From Gracilibacillus lacisalsi DSM 19029 (GTDB lineage Bacteria; Bacillota; Bacilli; Bacillales; Amphibacillaceae): DNA of 64,000 bases. The translations under genes were made by a program, and so were the position numbers. The notes beneath the pieces are model-generated. The model had not been told where the DNA came from, did no database searches, and was given only the letters and a program-made list of their open reading frames with translations. The stretch covers positions 110,669-174,668 of the forward strand of contig NZ_KB898669.1 of the NCBI RefSeq assembly GCF_000377765.1, in the 5' to 3' direction. Positions within the stretch are counted from its first letter, which is position 1, and every line of letters starts with the position of its first letter. Below, in pieces: positions 27,144 through 35,806 of this stretch.

Positions 27144-27773
27144 CTATTTATTCATTACTTTTCTTATCTCAGATGCTACAGCTTTTTTATCATCTTGGCC
27201 TGTAATGCCACCACCTACGATTACAAGATCAGGCTGTGATTGAACAACTTCTGGAATCGTAGCTAATTTAATACCACCTGCAACTGCCGTTTTCGCATTT
27301 TTTACAATAGCCTTAATTGTTTCGAACTGTTCAAACGGATTTTCCCCTTCAGCTTGTAAGTCATAACCCGTATGAACACAAATATAATCAACACCTAGGT
27401 TATCTACTTCCTTAGCACGTTGCTCTAAGTCTTTGACGTTAATCATATCAACAAGAATTTTTGAACCATGTTTTCTTGCTTCTTCAACTGCACCCTTAAT
27501 AGTTGCATCATCTGTTGCTCCAAGTACTGTTACAATGTCAGCGCCTGCCTCAGAAGCCTTCATCACCTCATATGCACCAGCATCCATAATTTTTAAGTCA
27601 GCTAATACTTTTAAATGTGGAAACGCATCTTTCATTTCTTTCACAGCTTTTAGTCCTTCGTTAATTACAACTGGTGTACCAATTTCTACAATATCGATAT
27701 GGTCTTGTACTTCATTAACCACTTCTTTACCTTCTGGAATGTTAACTAAATCTAATGCTAATTGAAGTTCCAT
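27144..27773 (-). CDS. hxlA: 3-hexulose-6-phosphate synthase
   Basis: A 209-residue (beta/alpha)8 aldolase of the OMP-decarboxylase superfamily that condenses formaldehyde with ribulose 5-phosphate. The superfamily DxKxxD signature appears as LADLKIMDAG (Asp59, Lys61, Asp64), with the phosphate loop AVAGGI and IVGGGITG. AGGAGTG precedes ATG 27773. First gene of the hxlAB operon; regulation by HxlR is expected. The carnitine degradation genes nearby are a separate unit but could, through demethylation products of betaine, be one formaldehyde source (inference). Confidence 0.95.
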   Translation of the reverse strand: MELQLALDLVNIPEGKEVVNEVQDHIDIVEIGTPVVINEGLKAVKEMKDAFPHLKVLADLKIMDAGAYEVMKASEAGADIVTVLGATDDATIKGAVEEARKHGSKILVDMINVKDLEQRAKEVDNLGVDYICVHTGYDLQAEGENPFEQFETIKAIVKNAKTAVAGGIKLATIPEVVQSQPDLVIVGGGITGQDDKKAVASEIRKVMNK

Positions 27774-27951
27774 TATATCTTCACTCCTATAATTATTATT
27801 TATATTACATCTCCATTGTAAAATGGCTAATTAAAAAGAGGAAGTACGCACTTTAATCTCATATAGTTACAAAAAATTCACTTAGTATCTATAAAAATAT
27901 CTGCATTTTTTCATTTGTGAAAATACTAGGCAAAACCCTCCCAGTCCTTAT

Positions 27952-28070
27952 CACTAAATAGATGTACGATTACTTTGGTCGTAATGATGAATTTATCGAC
28001 AGGATTATCAGCAATCCGGCTGCCTACTTCCCTTTCCATGGGAGTTTTCATTTTAAGGGCATGCCCGTGG
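27952..28070 (+). repeat. Truncated copy of a palindromic intergenic repeat
   Basis: Two parts match sequence near 39.3-39.9 kb. ATAGATGTACGATTACTTTG (27958-27977) and its flank resemble 39838-39870. GGCTGCCTACTTCCCTTTCC (28018-28037) and about 20 bp beyond match the arm of the palindromic element at 39590-39712 (minus reading). The second half of the palindrome is missing, so this copy looks decayed. It lies in the leader region between hxlR and hxlA. Confidence 0.6.
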
Positions 28071-28078
28071 AATAAATA

Positions 28079-28117
28079 AAAAAACATCTGTCATGATAAA
28101 CATGACAGACGTTTTTA
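28079..28117 (-). terminator. Terminator of hxlR
   Basis: AAAACATCTGTCATG pairs with CATGACAGACGTTTTT (one mismatch), with T-runs in both directions, immediately after the hxlR stop. Confidence 0.85.
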
Positions 28118-28123
28118 AGCTAA

Positions 28124-28495
28124 TCATTTGGAACTTTCTAGTATCTTTATATCATCACGATCCTGGAGTGCAACCTCCATATAATTTTTTCCCCATTTAT
28201 ATAATGAATCGAGTATAGGCATCAAAGTTTGGCCATGATGGGTTAAAGAATATTCTACTTTAGGCGGGACAACTGGGTAAACTTCCCGGTGAACAATTCG
28301 ATCCTCTTCTAACTCCCTTAATTGATTAACTAACATTCTTTGTGTAATACCTGGCATTAGTGATTTAAGTTCGCTAAAACGCTTCGTTCCTTCTTTACCT
28401 AAATGCCACAAAATCAATATTTTCCATTTACCCCCGATAACTGCAAGTGTTAATTCCTTCTCGCAATTATATGTTTTTCCGCATACATGTCCCAT
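28124..28495 (-). CDS. hxlR: HxlR-type activator of formaldehyde detoxification
   Basis: A 123-residue winged-helix regulator very close to B. subtilis HxlR (shared [16 protein letters not shown] start and [18 protein letters not shown] wing). The formaldehyde-sensing cysteine is present as Cys11, and an extra Cys5 precedes it. In B. subtilis HxlR activates hxlAB after methylene cross-linking of Cys11 in formaldehyde. Here hxlR lies upstream of hxlA in the same direction with its own terminator, not divergent. AAAGGATG precedes the ATG. Confidence 0.93.
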   Translation of the reverse strand: MGHVCGKTYNCEKELTLAVIGGKWKILILWHLGKEGTKRFSELKSLMPGITQRMLVNQLRELEEDRIVHREVYPVVPPKVEYSLTHHGQTLMPILDSLYKWGKNYMEVALQDRDDIKILESSK

Positions 28496-28667
28496 TCTAT
28501 ATCATCCTTTATTAAGAGTTATGGAAGGTACCTATTTATACTACGAGCATTCCACTCATTTATAACCTTATATTAAATATGAAAACATAAATCAATATCG
28601 GTGTCACTTTATTGAATTTGGCATTAGCAAAAACCACTAACATTAGGTGATTTTTTCAAATATTAAG

Positions 28668-29531
28668 CTATGGAGTACTTTGCGGCCGATTAACTAGATA
28701 AATGCCAACTAAAATAATCGCTCCACCTGCTAATGTAGACAAATGCAATTGTTCCTCCAACAAAAGCCAACCAAATAAAACACCAAACAATGGGGCTAGA
28801 AATAAAAATGAACTTACCTTACCTGGATTCTCAGTTTGCAAAAGAAAAAACCATACAGCAAATTGGACAATCGATGCCATAATCGCTAGCCACAAGACAA
28901 TCATAATGGCGTTCGGTGTAATTGTTATTACCGTTTTCTCAAACAAGGCGCTCGCTAATAATAATAAGAGTCCACCTGTCAGCATTTGATACGCTGTGAC
29001 TACCCATACATCAAGGATTGATCCCCATCTATTCATCAACAGTGTTGCAATCGCCCAAGAAACCGCGCTAAAAAAACCAAGTATAGTACCAATTTGCTGA
29101 ACATTCAAATCAGCTCCTAACGTAATAAATACACCTACAAATCCAACGACAACACCTAACCATTGACTCCAACGATATTTCGTTCCTAAAAACAAGGTTC
29201 CGAAAATAACGACAAGTAATGGATTGGTGAATGTTAAGATAGATGATTCACCAGCCGTTATTGTTCTCATACTGATAAAGATAAGTCCCATAACTCCTGC
29301 TGTTTGGAACAAGCCAATAGTCATAATTTGAATCCATTCCCGTTTAGTGCTCGGGTGTTTTCGCTTGAAAAGTCGAACCATAATTCCCATTAAAATACCC
29401 GCTAGTGTGAATCGTATCCCTACTAACAGTAAAGGAGATATATAGTTTAATCCGATCTTGCCAATCGCAAAGGAAGATCCCATTAAACTAGTTGTTATAA
29501 TGATTAATAATGCAAATAAACCTTTATTCAA
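28668..29531 (-). CDS. EamA/DMT-family permease
   Basis: A 287-residue membrane protein with ten predicted helices in two EamA repeats (about 5-135 and 148-285), the usual drug/metabolite transporter architecture; LMGSSFAIGKIGL starts the first repeat. The start is taken as TTG 29531, which has AAGAGG 8 nt upstream; no ATG in frame has a site. It is the last gene of the carnitine-region strand, about 90 bp past the CocE-type hydrolase. Substrate unknown; export of a breakdown product is only a guess from position. Confidence 0.85.
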   Translation of the reverse strand: MNKGLFALLIIITTSLMGSSFAIGKIGLNYISPLLLVGIRFTLAGILMGIMVRLFKRKHPSTKREWIQIMTIGLFQTAGVMGLIFISMRTITAGESSILTFTNPLLVVIFGTLFLGTKYRWSQWLGVVVGFVGVFITLGADLNVQQIGTILGFFSAVSWAIATLLMNRWGSILDVWVVTAYQMLTGGLLLLLASALFEKTVITITPNAIMIVLWLAIMASIVQFAVWFFLLQTENPGKVSSFLFLAPLFGVLFGWLLLEEQLHLSTLAGGAIILVGIYLVNRPQSTP

Positions 29532-29624
29532 TGCTTGTTCCTCTTTTCTAAACTCATTTATGATTTTCCCCAGAAGGATACGATAACATATCCATGCCAT
29601 CTAAGCTACGCTACTGCCTTTCCA

Positions 29625-31343
29625 TTATTGTGGAATAACTGGCAAAATAACATGTGATGGATATTCAGTTTGATGAAACACTTTTTGAGCTGCCTTTACC
29701 ATTTCTAATGTATCTAATGTCGTTTTACCTGTTCCAGGATTCACATCATAACGAGGGAAGTCACTAGAAGCAATATCGATTCGGATTGAATGACCTGGTA
29801 AAAACACATTACTTGTCGGAGATAATTCTATTTCATAGCAAACTATTTTATTCTTTACAGATTCTCCGTGTTGGTATTTTGCTCGGACGATGCCATCTGC
29901 TAGATTATACGCCGTTCCATCTGGAAAAACATCAACCAATTTTGCCGTAAAATCCGTATCCAATGCATCTGTAGACGCCCATAAAATTACTTTTGCGGAA
30001 CCCGTCACTTCTATTGATTCGTCCAATGGTGGAGTCGTATAAACTACTACATCGTCCCGTACTTCGATTTGCCTTTGATCACGCGGTCCCACATTTCTAC
30101 CATTATAAAATAATGTTCCACCACCATGAGTGGGTACAGGACTAGCGGGATCATGGGTAAACTGATCACTTGGTTCATCTGTAGGAGTGGCAGTAGTTAA
30201 TCTCCCTGACTTACTATTTGCTTGTCCATCGCTATGAAAATAGTAGTTAGTATATACTGTACGCTGTAATGGCCATTCCTTTTCAGAACGCCATTTATTT
30301 ATACCCATCACAAAAATTTTGACAGGATCTTCATCAGCTTGAAGTGTATCGTTATCTTCTTTCAGCCAGTGGTTAAACCACTGAATATGAACTGATGTAA
30401 GATCTTCTTTACCAGCAATAGACTGAGCTGAACTATTTACACCAAAGGAACGCTCACCTAAGTCAGAACCAACCATTCCGTGTCCCCATGGTCCAATGAT
30501 TAATTTTTGGTTTGGATTGTATTCTCGCATCTGTTGATAATTCATTAACGTTTGACTTAAGAAGTTATCGTACCAGCCAGCAAAGTGATAGGCTGGAATA
30601 TTCATGAAATCAGAAGTATGTTTGGCATATATTTGTGTCACTGCCCTTTTATTGAATTCCTGATCCATATATTTGCGATAAATGTCTTGTAGTACGGGAT
30701 GTTTCGTCACTGCTGGTAATTCTCTAATTGGCATATAGTTATGCCATTCTTCAATCTGGTCAAGGTCGTTGGAAAGCTCCTTGATCGCTGCACTATACTC
30801 TTCACTACTTAGTTTTCTTTTTAAGTAATCAGGTGCTACAGAATCAAGCATCCAAGTTTCTGCTGACGCTAGAGCAAGTACTCCACTTTCCCCAAAAGGT
30901 TCCTTGAAAATGTTTCCTGTCATGGCCGGGAAGATAGCTTTTAGCGCTGAAGGCTGTTCTACTAATGCATACAATTGAGTGAATGCATAATAAGATAAGC
31001 CAAACATCCCCACTTTTCCATTCGAGTACGGTAAGCTTGCAGCCCACTCAACAGTATCATAACCATCCTTAATCTCTTGGGCAAAAGGTTCAAACTCACC
31101 TTCAGATGCAAAACGACCTCGAACATCTTGGACGATGACGATGTAACCTTGCATCACTGTGCGAATCGGATCGATCCATCTATGTGAAAAGTCTGGAAGA
31201 TTTTTATTATAAGGCAAACGTGTTAATAACACAGGATAGTTTCCACTTGCTTGTGGCCGATAGATATTTGCATATAATGTTATGCCATCTCTTAATGTAC
31301 AAGGGACTTCCCTTTCAACAATGATTTGATTGATTTTTGTCAT
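29625..31343 (-). CDS. CocE/NonD family hydrolase (S15 X-Pro peptidase fold)
   Basis: A 572-residue serine hydrolase. The alpha/beta-hydrolase core has nucleophile Ser117 in GMFGLSYYAFTQ, the acid in FAGWYDNFLSQ and histidine in IGPWGHGMVG; the C-terminal jelly-roll (about 350-572) ends with SIRIDIASSDFPRYDVNPG, all standard for CocE/NonD. Members cleave acyl esters such as cocaine or beta-lactam-type esters and some peptides. Lying 84 bp downstream of the osmolyte-binding protein, it could hydrolyse an imported ester such as an acylcarnitine or acylcholine; this is inference. AGAAGGAAGG precedes ATG 31343. Confidence 0.85.
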   Translation of the reverse strand: MTKINQIIVEREVPCTLRDGITLYANIYRPQASGNYPVLLTRLPYNKNLPDFSHRWIDPIRTVMQGYIVIVQDVRGRFASEGEFEPFAQEIKDGYDTVEWAASLPYSNGKVGMFGLSYYAFTQLYALVEQPSALKAIFPAMTGNIFKEPFGESGVLALASAETWMLDSVAPDYLKRKLSSEEYSAAIKELSNDLDQIEEWHNYMPIRELPAVTKHPVLQDIYRKYMDQEFNKRAVTQIYAKHTSDFMNIPAYHFAGWYDNFLSQTLMNYQQMREYNPNQKLIIGPWGHGMVGSDLGERSFGVNSSAQSIAGKEDLTSVHIQWFNHWLKEDNDTLQADEDPVKIFVMGINKWRSEKEWPLQRTVYTNYYFHSDGQANSKSGRLTTATPTDEPSDQFTHDPASPVPTHGGGTLFYNGRNVGPRDQRQIEVRDDVVVYTTPPLDESIEVTGSAKVILWASTDALDTDFTAKLVDVFPDGTAYNLADGIVRAKYQHGESVKNKIVCYEIELSPTSNVFLPGHSIRIDIASSDFPRYDVNPGTGKTTLDTLEMVKAAQKVFHQTEYPSHVILPVIPQ

Positions 31344-31426
31344 ATGAACCTTCCTTCTGAAATAATTAACAGTAAATACAAACAAGGTCTGTGCTGACAC
31401 AGTCAACACAGACACTTATTGCTTCC

Positions 31427-32302
31427 TTATTCGCCTAACATCTCTTCTACTTTATCTTGATTGTTGTCAATCCATTCTTGTGCTACTTCTTCTTTAGGGA
31501 TTTCTTCTTCTTCAATTTTCACAATCATTTCTTCGACATCATCAATAGAGATACTCCAATTACTCAAAAATTCATATGCATCTGGAGCAGTTTCTTGTAT
31601 TTCATTATTGGTAATTACTTTAACAGATGCTGTTTCAAAAACACCTTTAGGGTCTTCTAATACTTTAATATCAAATTTGTTAAACATCGTGTGTGGTCTC
31701 CAGCCATAGAAAACAACTGGGTCTTCACTTTCCATCTTACGCATTGCTTGGGCGATCATTCCGCCCTCAGAAGAATTGACTTGTGTCATATCAAGTTCAT
31801 AACTCTCGATTAATCCGTCGATCTCCTCTGTAATACTTGCTCCTTCTTCAATACCATATAATTCATTACCCAAATCTGCTTCGATTCCTTTCAGATCTTC
31901 GATGGAATTGACATCCTCCATATAAGTTGGTACTACTAGTCCAGAATCTGCCTCAGGATAGCTAACTGCTGTTTCTTCAATAGTGTCACTATACTTTTCG
32001 ATGTATACGTCATGTACTGGGAACCAGCCATCCATAAATACATCGATATCTCCACGAGATAAACCGATATACGTACTACCTGCATCTGCTTGTGTTTGCT
32101 CTACGTTATATCCCATATCTTCTAAAATAATTTGCGCAATTTCAGTAGGTGGTACTGTACTTGTCCATGGGGTTACACCTAGTGTAATGGTTTGTTTCTC
32201 TTCTGCACCTGCTTCGTCTCCGTTTGCTTCATTATTTTGCTGGGAACATCCAACGATAAACATAACGAGTAAGACACTCAAAGTTAATACTACTTTTTTC
32301 AT
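31427..32302 (-). CDS. opuAC: Quaternary amine-binding lipoprotein, OpuAC type
   Basis: A 291-residue substrate-binding lipoprotein with lipobox FIVGCS (Cys19) and a glycine-betaine/carnitine binding fold. Tryptophans expected to build the aromatic cage for a trimethylammonium group are visible: Trp46 in VTPWTST, Trp93 in MDGWFPVHD and Trp201 in FYGWRPHTMF. GAGGAG precedes the ATG. Third gene of an ABC importer and co-oriented with carnitine catabolic genes, so carnitine is the most likely ligand, with betaine as alternative. The symbol denotes the family, not proven orthology. Confidence 0.88.
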   Translation of the reverse strand: MKKVVLTLSVLLVMFIVGCSQQNNEANGDEAGAEEKQTITLGVTPWTSTVPPTEIAQIILEDMGYNVEQTQADAGSTYIGLSRGDIDVFMDGWFPVHDVYIEKYSDTIEETAVSYPEADSGLVVPTYMEDVNSIEDLKGIEADLGNELYGIEEGASITEEIDGLIESYELDMTQVNSSEGGMIAQAMRKMESEDPVVFYGWRPHTMFNKFDIKVLEDPKGVFETASVKVITNNEIQETAPDAYEFLSNWSISIDDVEEMIVKIEEEEIPKEEVAQEWIDNNQDKVEEMLGE

Positions 32303-32315
32303 TCTTCTCTCTCCT

Positions 32316-33146
32316 CTATAATTTATTTCCTATTCCTTGTGTGATTCGATCAAGAATAATAGCAATGACGACAATAGCTAATCCACCAATTAATCCGAGA
32401 CCAACGTTTACAGTTGAAATACCTGATAATACAATCGATCCAAGTCCTGGTGCACCGATCATCGAAGCAACAACTGCCATCGATAGTGCTAGCATAATTG
32501 TTTGGTTAATACCAGCCATTATCGTTGGTACCGCAAGTGGTAACTGCACTTTGAAAAGTAATTGTTTCGAAGTGGAACCAAATGCCTTTGATGCTTCCAC
32601 TACTTCTTGTGGCACTTGTAAAATTCCTAATCGTGTCATTCTTACTGCTGGTGGAGCAGCGAATACGAATGTTGCGATAACTGCTGGTACACCACCAAGT
32701 CCAAATAATAGAATCGATGGGATTAAATAGACGAAAATCGGTAATGTTTGCATAAAGTCCAATATGGGACGGACGATTTTATCTATCACATTACTTTTGG
32801 CACTTAGTATCCCAACCGGAACCCCAAAAATAATCGCGATAATTGTTGAGACAATCACAATCGCAACGGTTTGCATCGTCTCCGCCCATAAATCAACGGA
32901 ACCGATGTAAAGACAACCGATTAATGTAAACAACGCCGTTCCTTTTCCTGCGAGTTTCCATGCTAATAAAATCAGCAGTACTGCAATAATTTCTGGAGGA
33001 ATTGCCAGAATCAGATTAGTTACACCATCAATAAACGAGCGAAGTGGTACACTGATACTATCAAAGAAGCCACCCATGACTGGTAGTAACCAATCATTAA
33101 CAAAATCGTTTGTCCATTCTTCTAACGGAAAGTAGAAATAGTTCAT
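32316..33146 (-). CDS. opuAB: OpuA-type ABC importer permease
   Basis: A 276-residue inner-membrane permease with about seven helices and the conserved EAA loop around EVVEASKAFGSTSKQLLFKVQLPLA that contacts the ATPase. Overall similar to ProW/OpuAB. ATG 33146 overlaps the ATPase stop in an ATGA, with AGGTGG upstream. Works with the ATPase and binding lipoprotein next to it to import a quaternary amine. Confidence 0.92.
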   Translation of the reverse strand: MNYFYFPLEEWTNDFVNDWLLPVMGGFFDSISVPLRSFIDGVTNLILAIPPEIIAVLLILLAWKLAGKGTALFTLIGCLYIGSVDLWAETMQTVAIVIVSTIIAIIFGVPVGILSAKSNVIDKIVRPILDFMQTLPIFVYLIPSILLFGLGGVPAVIATFVFAAPPAVRMTRLGILQVPQEVVEASKAFGSTSKQLLFKVQLPLAVPTIMAGINQTIMLALSMAVVASMIGAPGLGSIVLSGISTVNVGLGLIGGLAIVVIAIILDRITQGIGNKL

Positions 33147-34345
33147 GTTGATTCCACCTCATCTTTCTCTTTCCCAAGCACTAATCCCGATAGGATAGAA
33201 ACACGTGAAACGATTCCTAATAGTTTTTCATCTTCGACAACGACAATTGGATATTTAACATCTGCTGCAATACCGATTAAGTCATTTAATGGTGTAGCTG
33301 GCGAAGTAGAATAAATATTATCGGTAATCAGTACTTCTTCCATTGGAATATTATTTTGATATGCTTTCACTGCATCATCAATCGTGATCAGACCTTTAAA
33401 GTTCTTCTCCTTATCGGTAACAAAGATACTGGAAACACCAGCTTCCTCCATCTTTCTTACCGCTACACGCGGTCCGTCTTTGTATGTTAATAACACCTCT
33501 GGTTTTTTCATGACATGAGATGCTTCTAACACTTTGGAACGATCAACATCTTTCACAAAATTGGAGACATAATCATTTGCAGGGTTTTCTAAAATCTCCT
33601 CTGATGTTCCGATTTGAACAATTCGACCGTCCTTCATGATCGCAATACGGTCGCCAAGCTTTAATGCTTCATCTAAATCATGGGTAATGAATAATACGGT
33701 TTTACCTAATTTGTTTTGAATTTTTAATAGTTCATCTTGCATTTCTTTTCGAATGATCGGGTCTAACGCACTGAACGCCTCATCCATTAAAAGGATATCT
33801 GTATCATTGGCAAGTGCACGAGCAATGCCGACACGTTGCTGCATCCCACCACTTAATTGACTTGGATAGCTATCTTCATAGCCACTCAATCCAACATCCT
33901 TAATCGTTTCTTGCGCTTTTTGTTCTCGTTCTTGTTTACTAACACCTTGAAGTTCTAGGCCATATGCGACATTTGCCAAGATTGTTTTATGCGGTAATAA
34001 ACCAAATTTTTGGAAAACCATCCCTAATTTTTTACGTCTTGTATCAATTAACGTATTTTTATCCATTTTGGTAATGTCTTCCCCATCGATAAACACTTCT
34101 CCATCTGTTGGTTCAATCAATCGATTGACTAATCGTATTAAGGTAGATTTACCACTTCCAGAAAGGCCCATAATAACAAAGATTTCTCCAGGTTTTACTG
34201 CGAATGATGCTTGGTTAACACCAACTGTCATTCCAGTTTTCTCAAGGATTTCACTTTTTTGTTCGCCATTTTTCAAACGTTTGAGACCTTGTTGTGGATG
34301 AGAACCAAAGATTTTCGTCAGATTATTCACTTCAATCTTATTCAT
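33143..34345 (-). CDS. opuAA: OpuA-type ABC importer ATPase with CBS domains
   Basis: A 400-residue ATPase: Walker A GLSGSGKST, signature LSGGMQQR, Walker B ILLMDEAFSALD, then two C-terminal CBS domains (about 280-395) that in OpuA sense ionic strength. The N-terminal stretch with FGSHPQQGLKRLKNGEQKS is typical of ProV/OpuAA. The start is ATG 34345, 6-7 nt after GGAGA. It follows the thioesterase gene by 24 bp, which places the importer in the same transcript as the carnitine genes. Confidence 0.93.
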   Translation of the reverse strand: MNKIEVNNLTKIFGSHPQQGLKRLKNGEQKSEILEKTGMTVGVNQASFAVKPGEIFVIMGLSGSGKSTLIRLVNRLIEPTDGEVFIDGEDITKMDKNTLIDTRRKKLGMVFQKFGLLPHKTILANVAYGLELQGVSKQEREQKAQETIKDVGLSGYEDSYPSQLSGGMQQRVGIARALANDTDILLMDEAFSALDPIIRKEMQDELLKIQNKLGKTVLFITHDLDEALKLGDRIAIMKDGRIVQIGTSEEILENPANDYVSNFVKDVDRSKVLEASHVMKKPEVLLTYKDGPRVAVRKMEEAGVSSIFVTDKEKNFKGLITIDDAVKAYQNNIPMEEVLITDNIYSTSPATPLNDLIGIAADVKYPIVVVEDEKLLGIVSRVSILSGLVLGKEKDEVEST

Positions 34346-34369
34346 CAACATTCTCCTATCCTTATCTTC

Positions 34370-34846
34370 TTACCTTTTTCGTTTCATACCAATTGTTCTT
34401 CCTGCTTGTTTCGGAGCTTCCAGTTGTTTATGTTCGTTCCAGATCATTTCTACTTTCTCTGCTACATCCTCTGGAAATGGAGCAGGTCGTTGTTGATCAG
34501 TATCCATCCCCATTAACATTTGTTCACTTGTTGCAAGCACATCGTCTTTTGTATTTTTCATCGTGAAAATGACGTGTAGACGTTTGGCATCAACATCTAA
34601 CAGTTGTACATTCACGGTTAGCTGCTGACCTTGATGTGCTTCTTGCAAATAACATAAATGTGTTTCTAATGTGAAAATGGTATAGCTGTACTTTTCTCGA
34701 GCTTGTGCCTCTAGTCCGATTTCATCGATAAAGGCATCGACAGCAAGACTAAATACTTTCGCATAAGCTGCATCATTCATATGGCCGTTATAATCCACCC
34801 AATCGTGATGCACATAATCTTGATATTGAAAGGCTTGTTCCGCCAT
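34370..34846 (-). CDS. cdhB: Hotdog thioesterase, probable betainyl-CoA thioesterase
   Basis: A 158-residue hotdog-fold thioesterase with the 4HBT-type active-site start YVHHDWVDYNGHMNDAAYAK (the conserved Asp and Asn-His-Met). In the carnitine route of Pseudomonas and Sinorhizobium, this enzyme releases glycine betaine and CoA from betainyl-CoA. Gene order cdhC-cdhA-cdhB supports that role. AAGGAGG lies 10 nt before the ATG. General thioesterase similarity alone would not fix the substrate. Confidence 0.8.
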   Translation of the reverse strand: MAEQAFQYQDYVHHDWVDYNGHMNDAAYAKVFSLAVDAFIDEIGLEAQAREKYSYTIFTLETHLCYLQEAHQGQQLTVNVQLLDVDAKRLHVIFTMKNTKDDVLATSEQMLMGMDTDQQRPAPFPEDVAEKVEMIWNEHKQLEAPKQAGRTIGMKRKR

Positions 34847-34861
34847 TGCTATAGAGCCTCC

Positions 34862-35806
34862 TTAGATTTTTGACTGTGGCCAATAATCTTCTACCAAATC
34901 TAGTAGTTTAACTAAAAATTCATTTCGTTTATTTTCTAATTCAGAAATTGGCACGTCACCGGCATGACTTTCACAGCCTTCAATGACTTTTTCTTTCAAG
35001 TCTTCTGTTAATTCAGGTGCTTCTAATTTCGTCCATGGCTTTTTCAATGCCGGACCAAATTGTTCAAGCATATGACGCATTCCTTGTTCACCACCAGCTA
35101 AGTGGAATGTTAAGAATGGTCCCATTTGTGCCCAACGAAGTCCTGCACCATAAATAATGGCGGCATCAACTTCTTCTGTTGTCACAATACCATCATTTAC
35201 AAGGTGTAATGCTTCACGCCATAGAGCTTCCATTAACCGATCAGCTACATGACCTTCGATTTCTTTGTTAATTACTAGCGGTCTCATTTGGATAGATTGA
35301 TAGAAGGCTTTTGCTCTTTCGATTAGTTCATCATCTGTTGCTTGACCACCAACAAGTTCAACAAGCGGTAAAATATATACCGGGTTAAACGGGTGTGCCA
35401 CAATGACACGTCCAGGGTGTTGTAAACCTTCTTGTAAGGTGGTTGCCATAATACCAGATGTGCTTGACCCGATTATCGCATCAGGTTTCGCGTGCTGATC
35501 AATATTGGTTAAAACACTTTTTTTAATATCTTCACGCTCTGGCACGTTTTCCTGTATAAAATCAGCATCGTGAACTGCTTCTTCTAAAGTAGAAACAAAT
35601 GTTAGACGGTCTTGTGAAGCACCTTCTGCCATGCCTAACCTTTCTAACTCTGGCCAAACTTGCTCTACCACTTGACGTGTACGTTCTTCTGCACCATCTG
35701 CAGGATCAAATGCTACTACATCTAATCCTCGTGCTAAAAATCGGCCAATCCAGCCATTTCCTATTACACCTGTACCAACTACTGCTACTTTATTGACGTT
35801 ACTCAT
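34862..35806 (-). CDS. cdhA: L-carnitine dehydrogenase
   Basis: A 314-residue NAD-dependent dehydrogenase of the 3-hydroxyacyl-CoA dehydrogenase superfamily. It has the nucleotide site VAVVGTGVIGNGWIGRFLAR, the ENVPEREDIK catalytic segment, SSTSGI and AHPFNPVYILPLVELVGG (conserved His and Pro-Val), and the helical dimer domain EGHVADRLMEALWREALHLV. It oxidises L-carnitine to 3-dehydrocarnitine. The ATG overlaps the cdhC stop (ATGA). The flanking BKACE and thioesterase genes make carnitine the clear choice over fatty acyl substrates. Confidence 0.9.
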   Translation of the reverse strand: MSNVNKVAVVGTGVIGNGWIGRFLARGLDVVAFDPADGAEERTRQVVEQVWPELERLGMAEGASQDRLTFVSTLEEAVHDADFIQENVPEREDIKKSVLTNIDQHAKPDAIIGSSTSGIMATTLQEGLQHPGRVIVAHPFNPVYILPLVELVGGQATDDELIERAKAFYQSIQMRPLVINKEIEGHVADRLMEALWREALHLVNDGIVTTEEVDAAIIYGAGLRWAQMGPFLTFHLAGGEQGMRHMLEQFGPALKKPWTKLEAPELTEDLKEKVIEGCESHAGDVPISELENKRNEFLVKLLDLVEDYWPQSKI

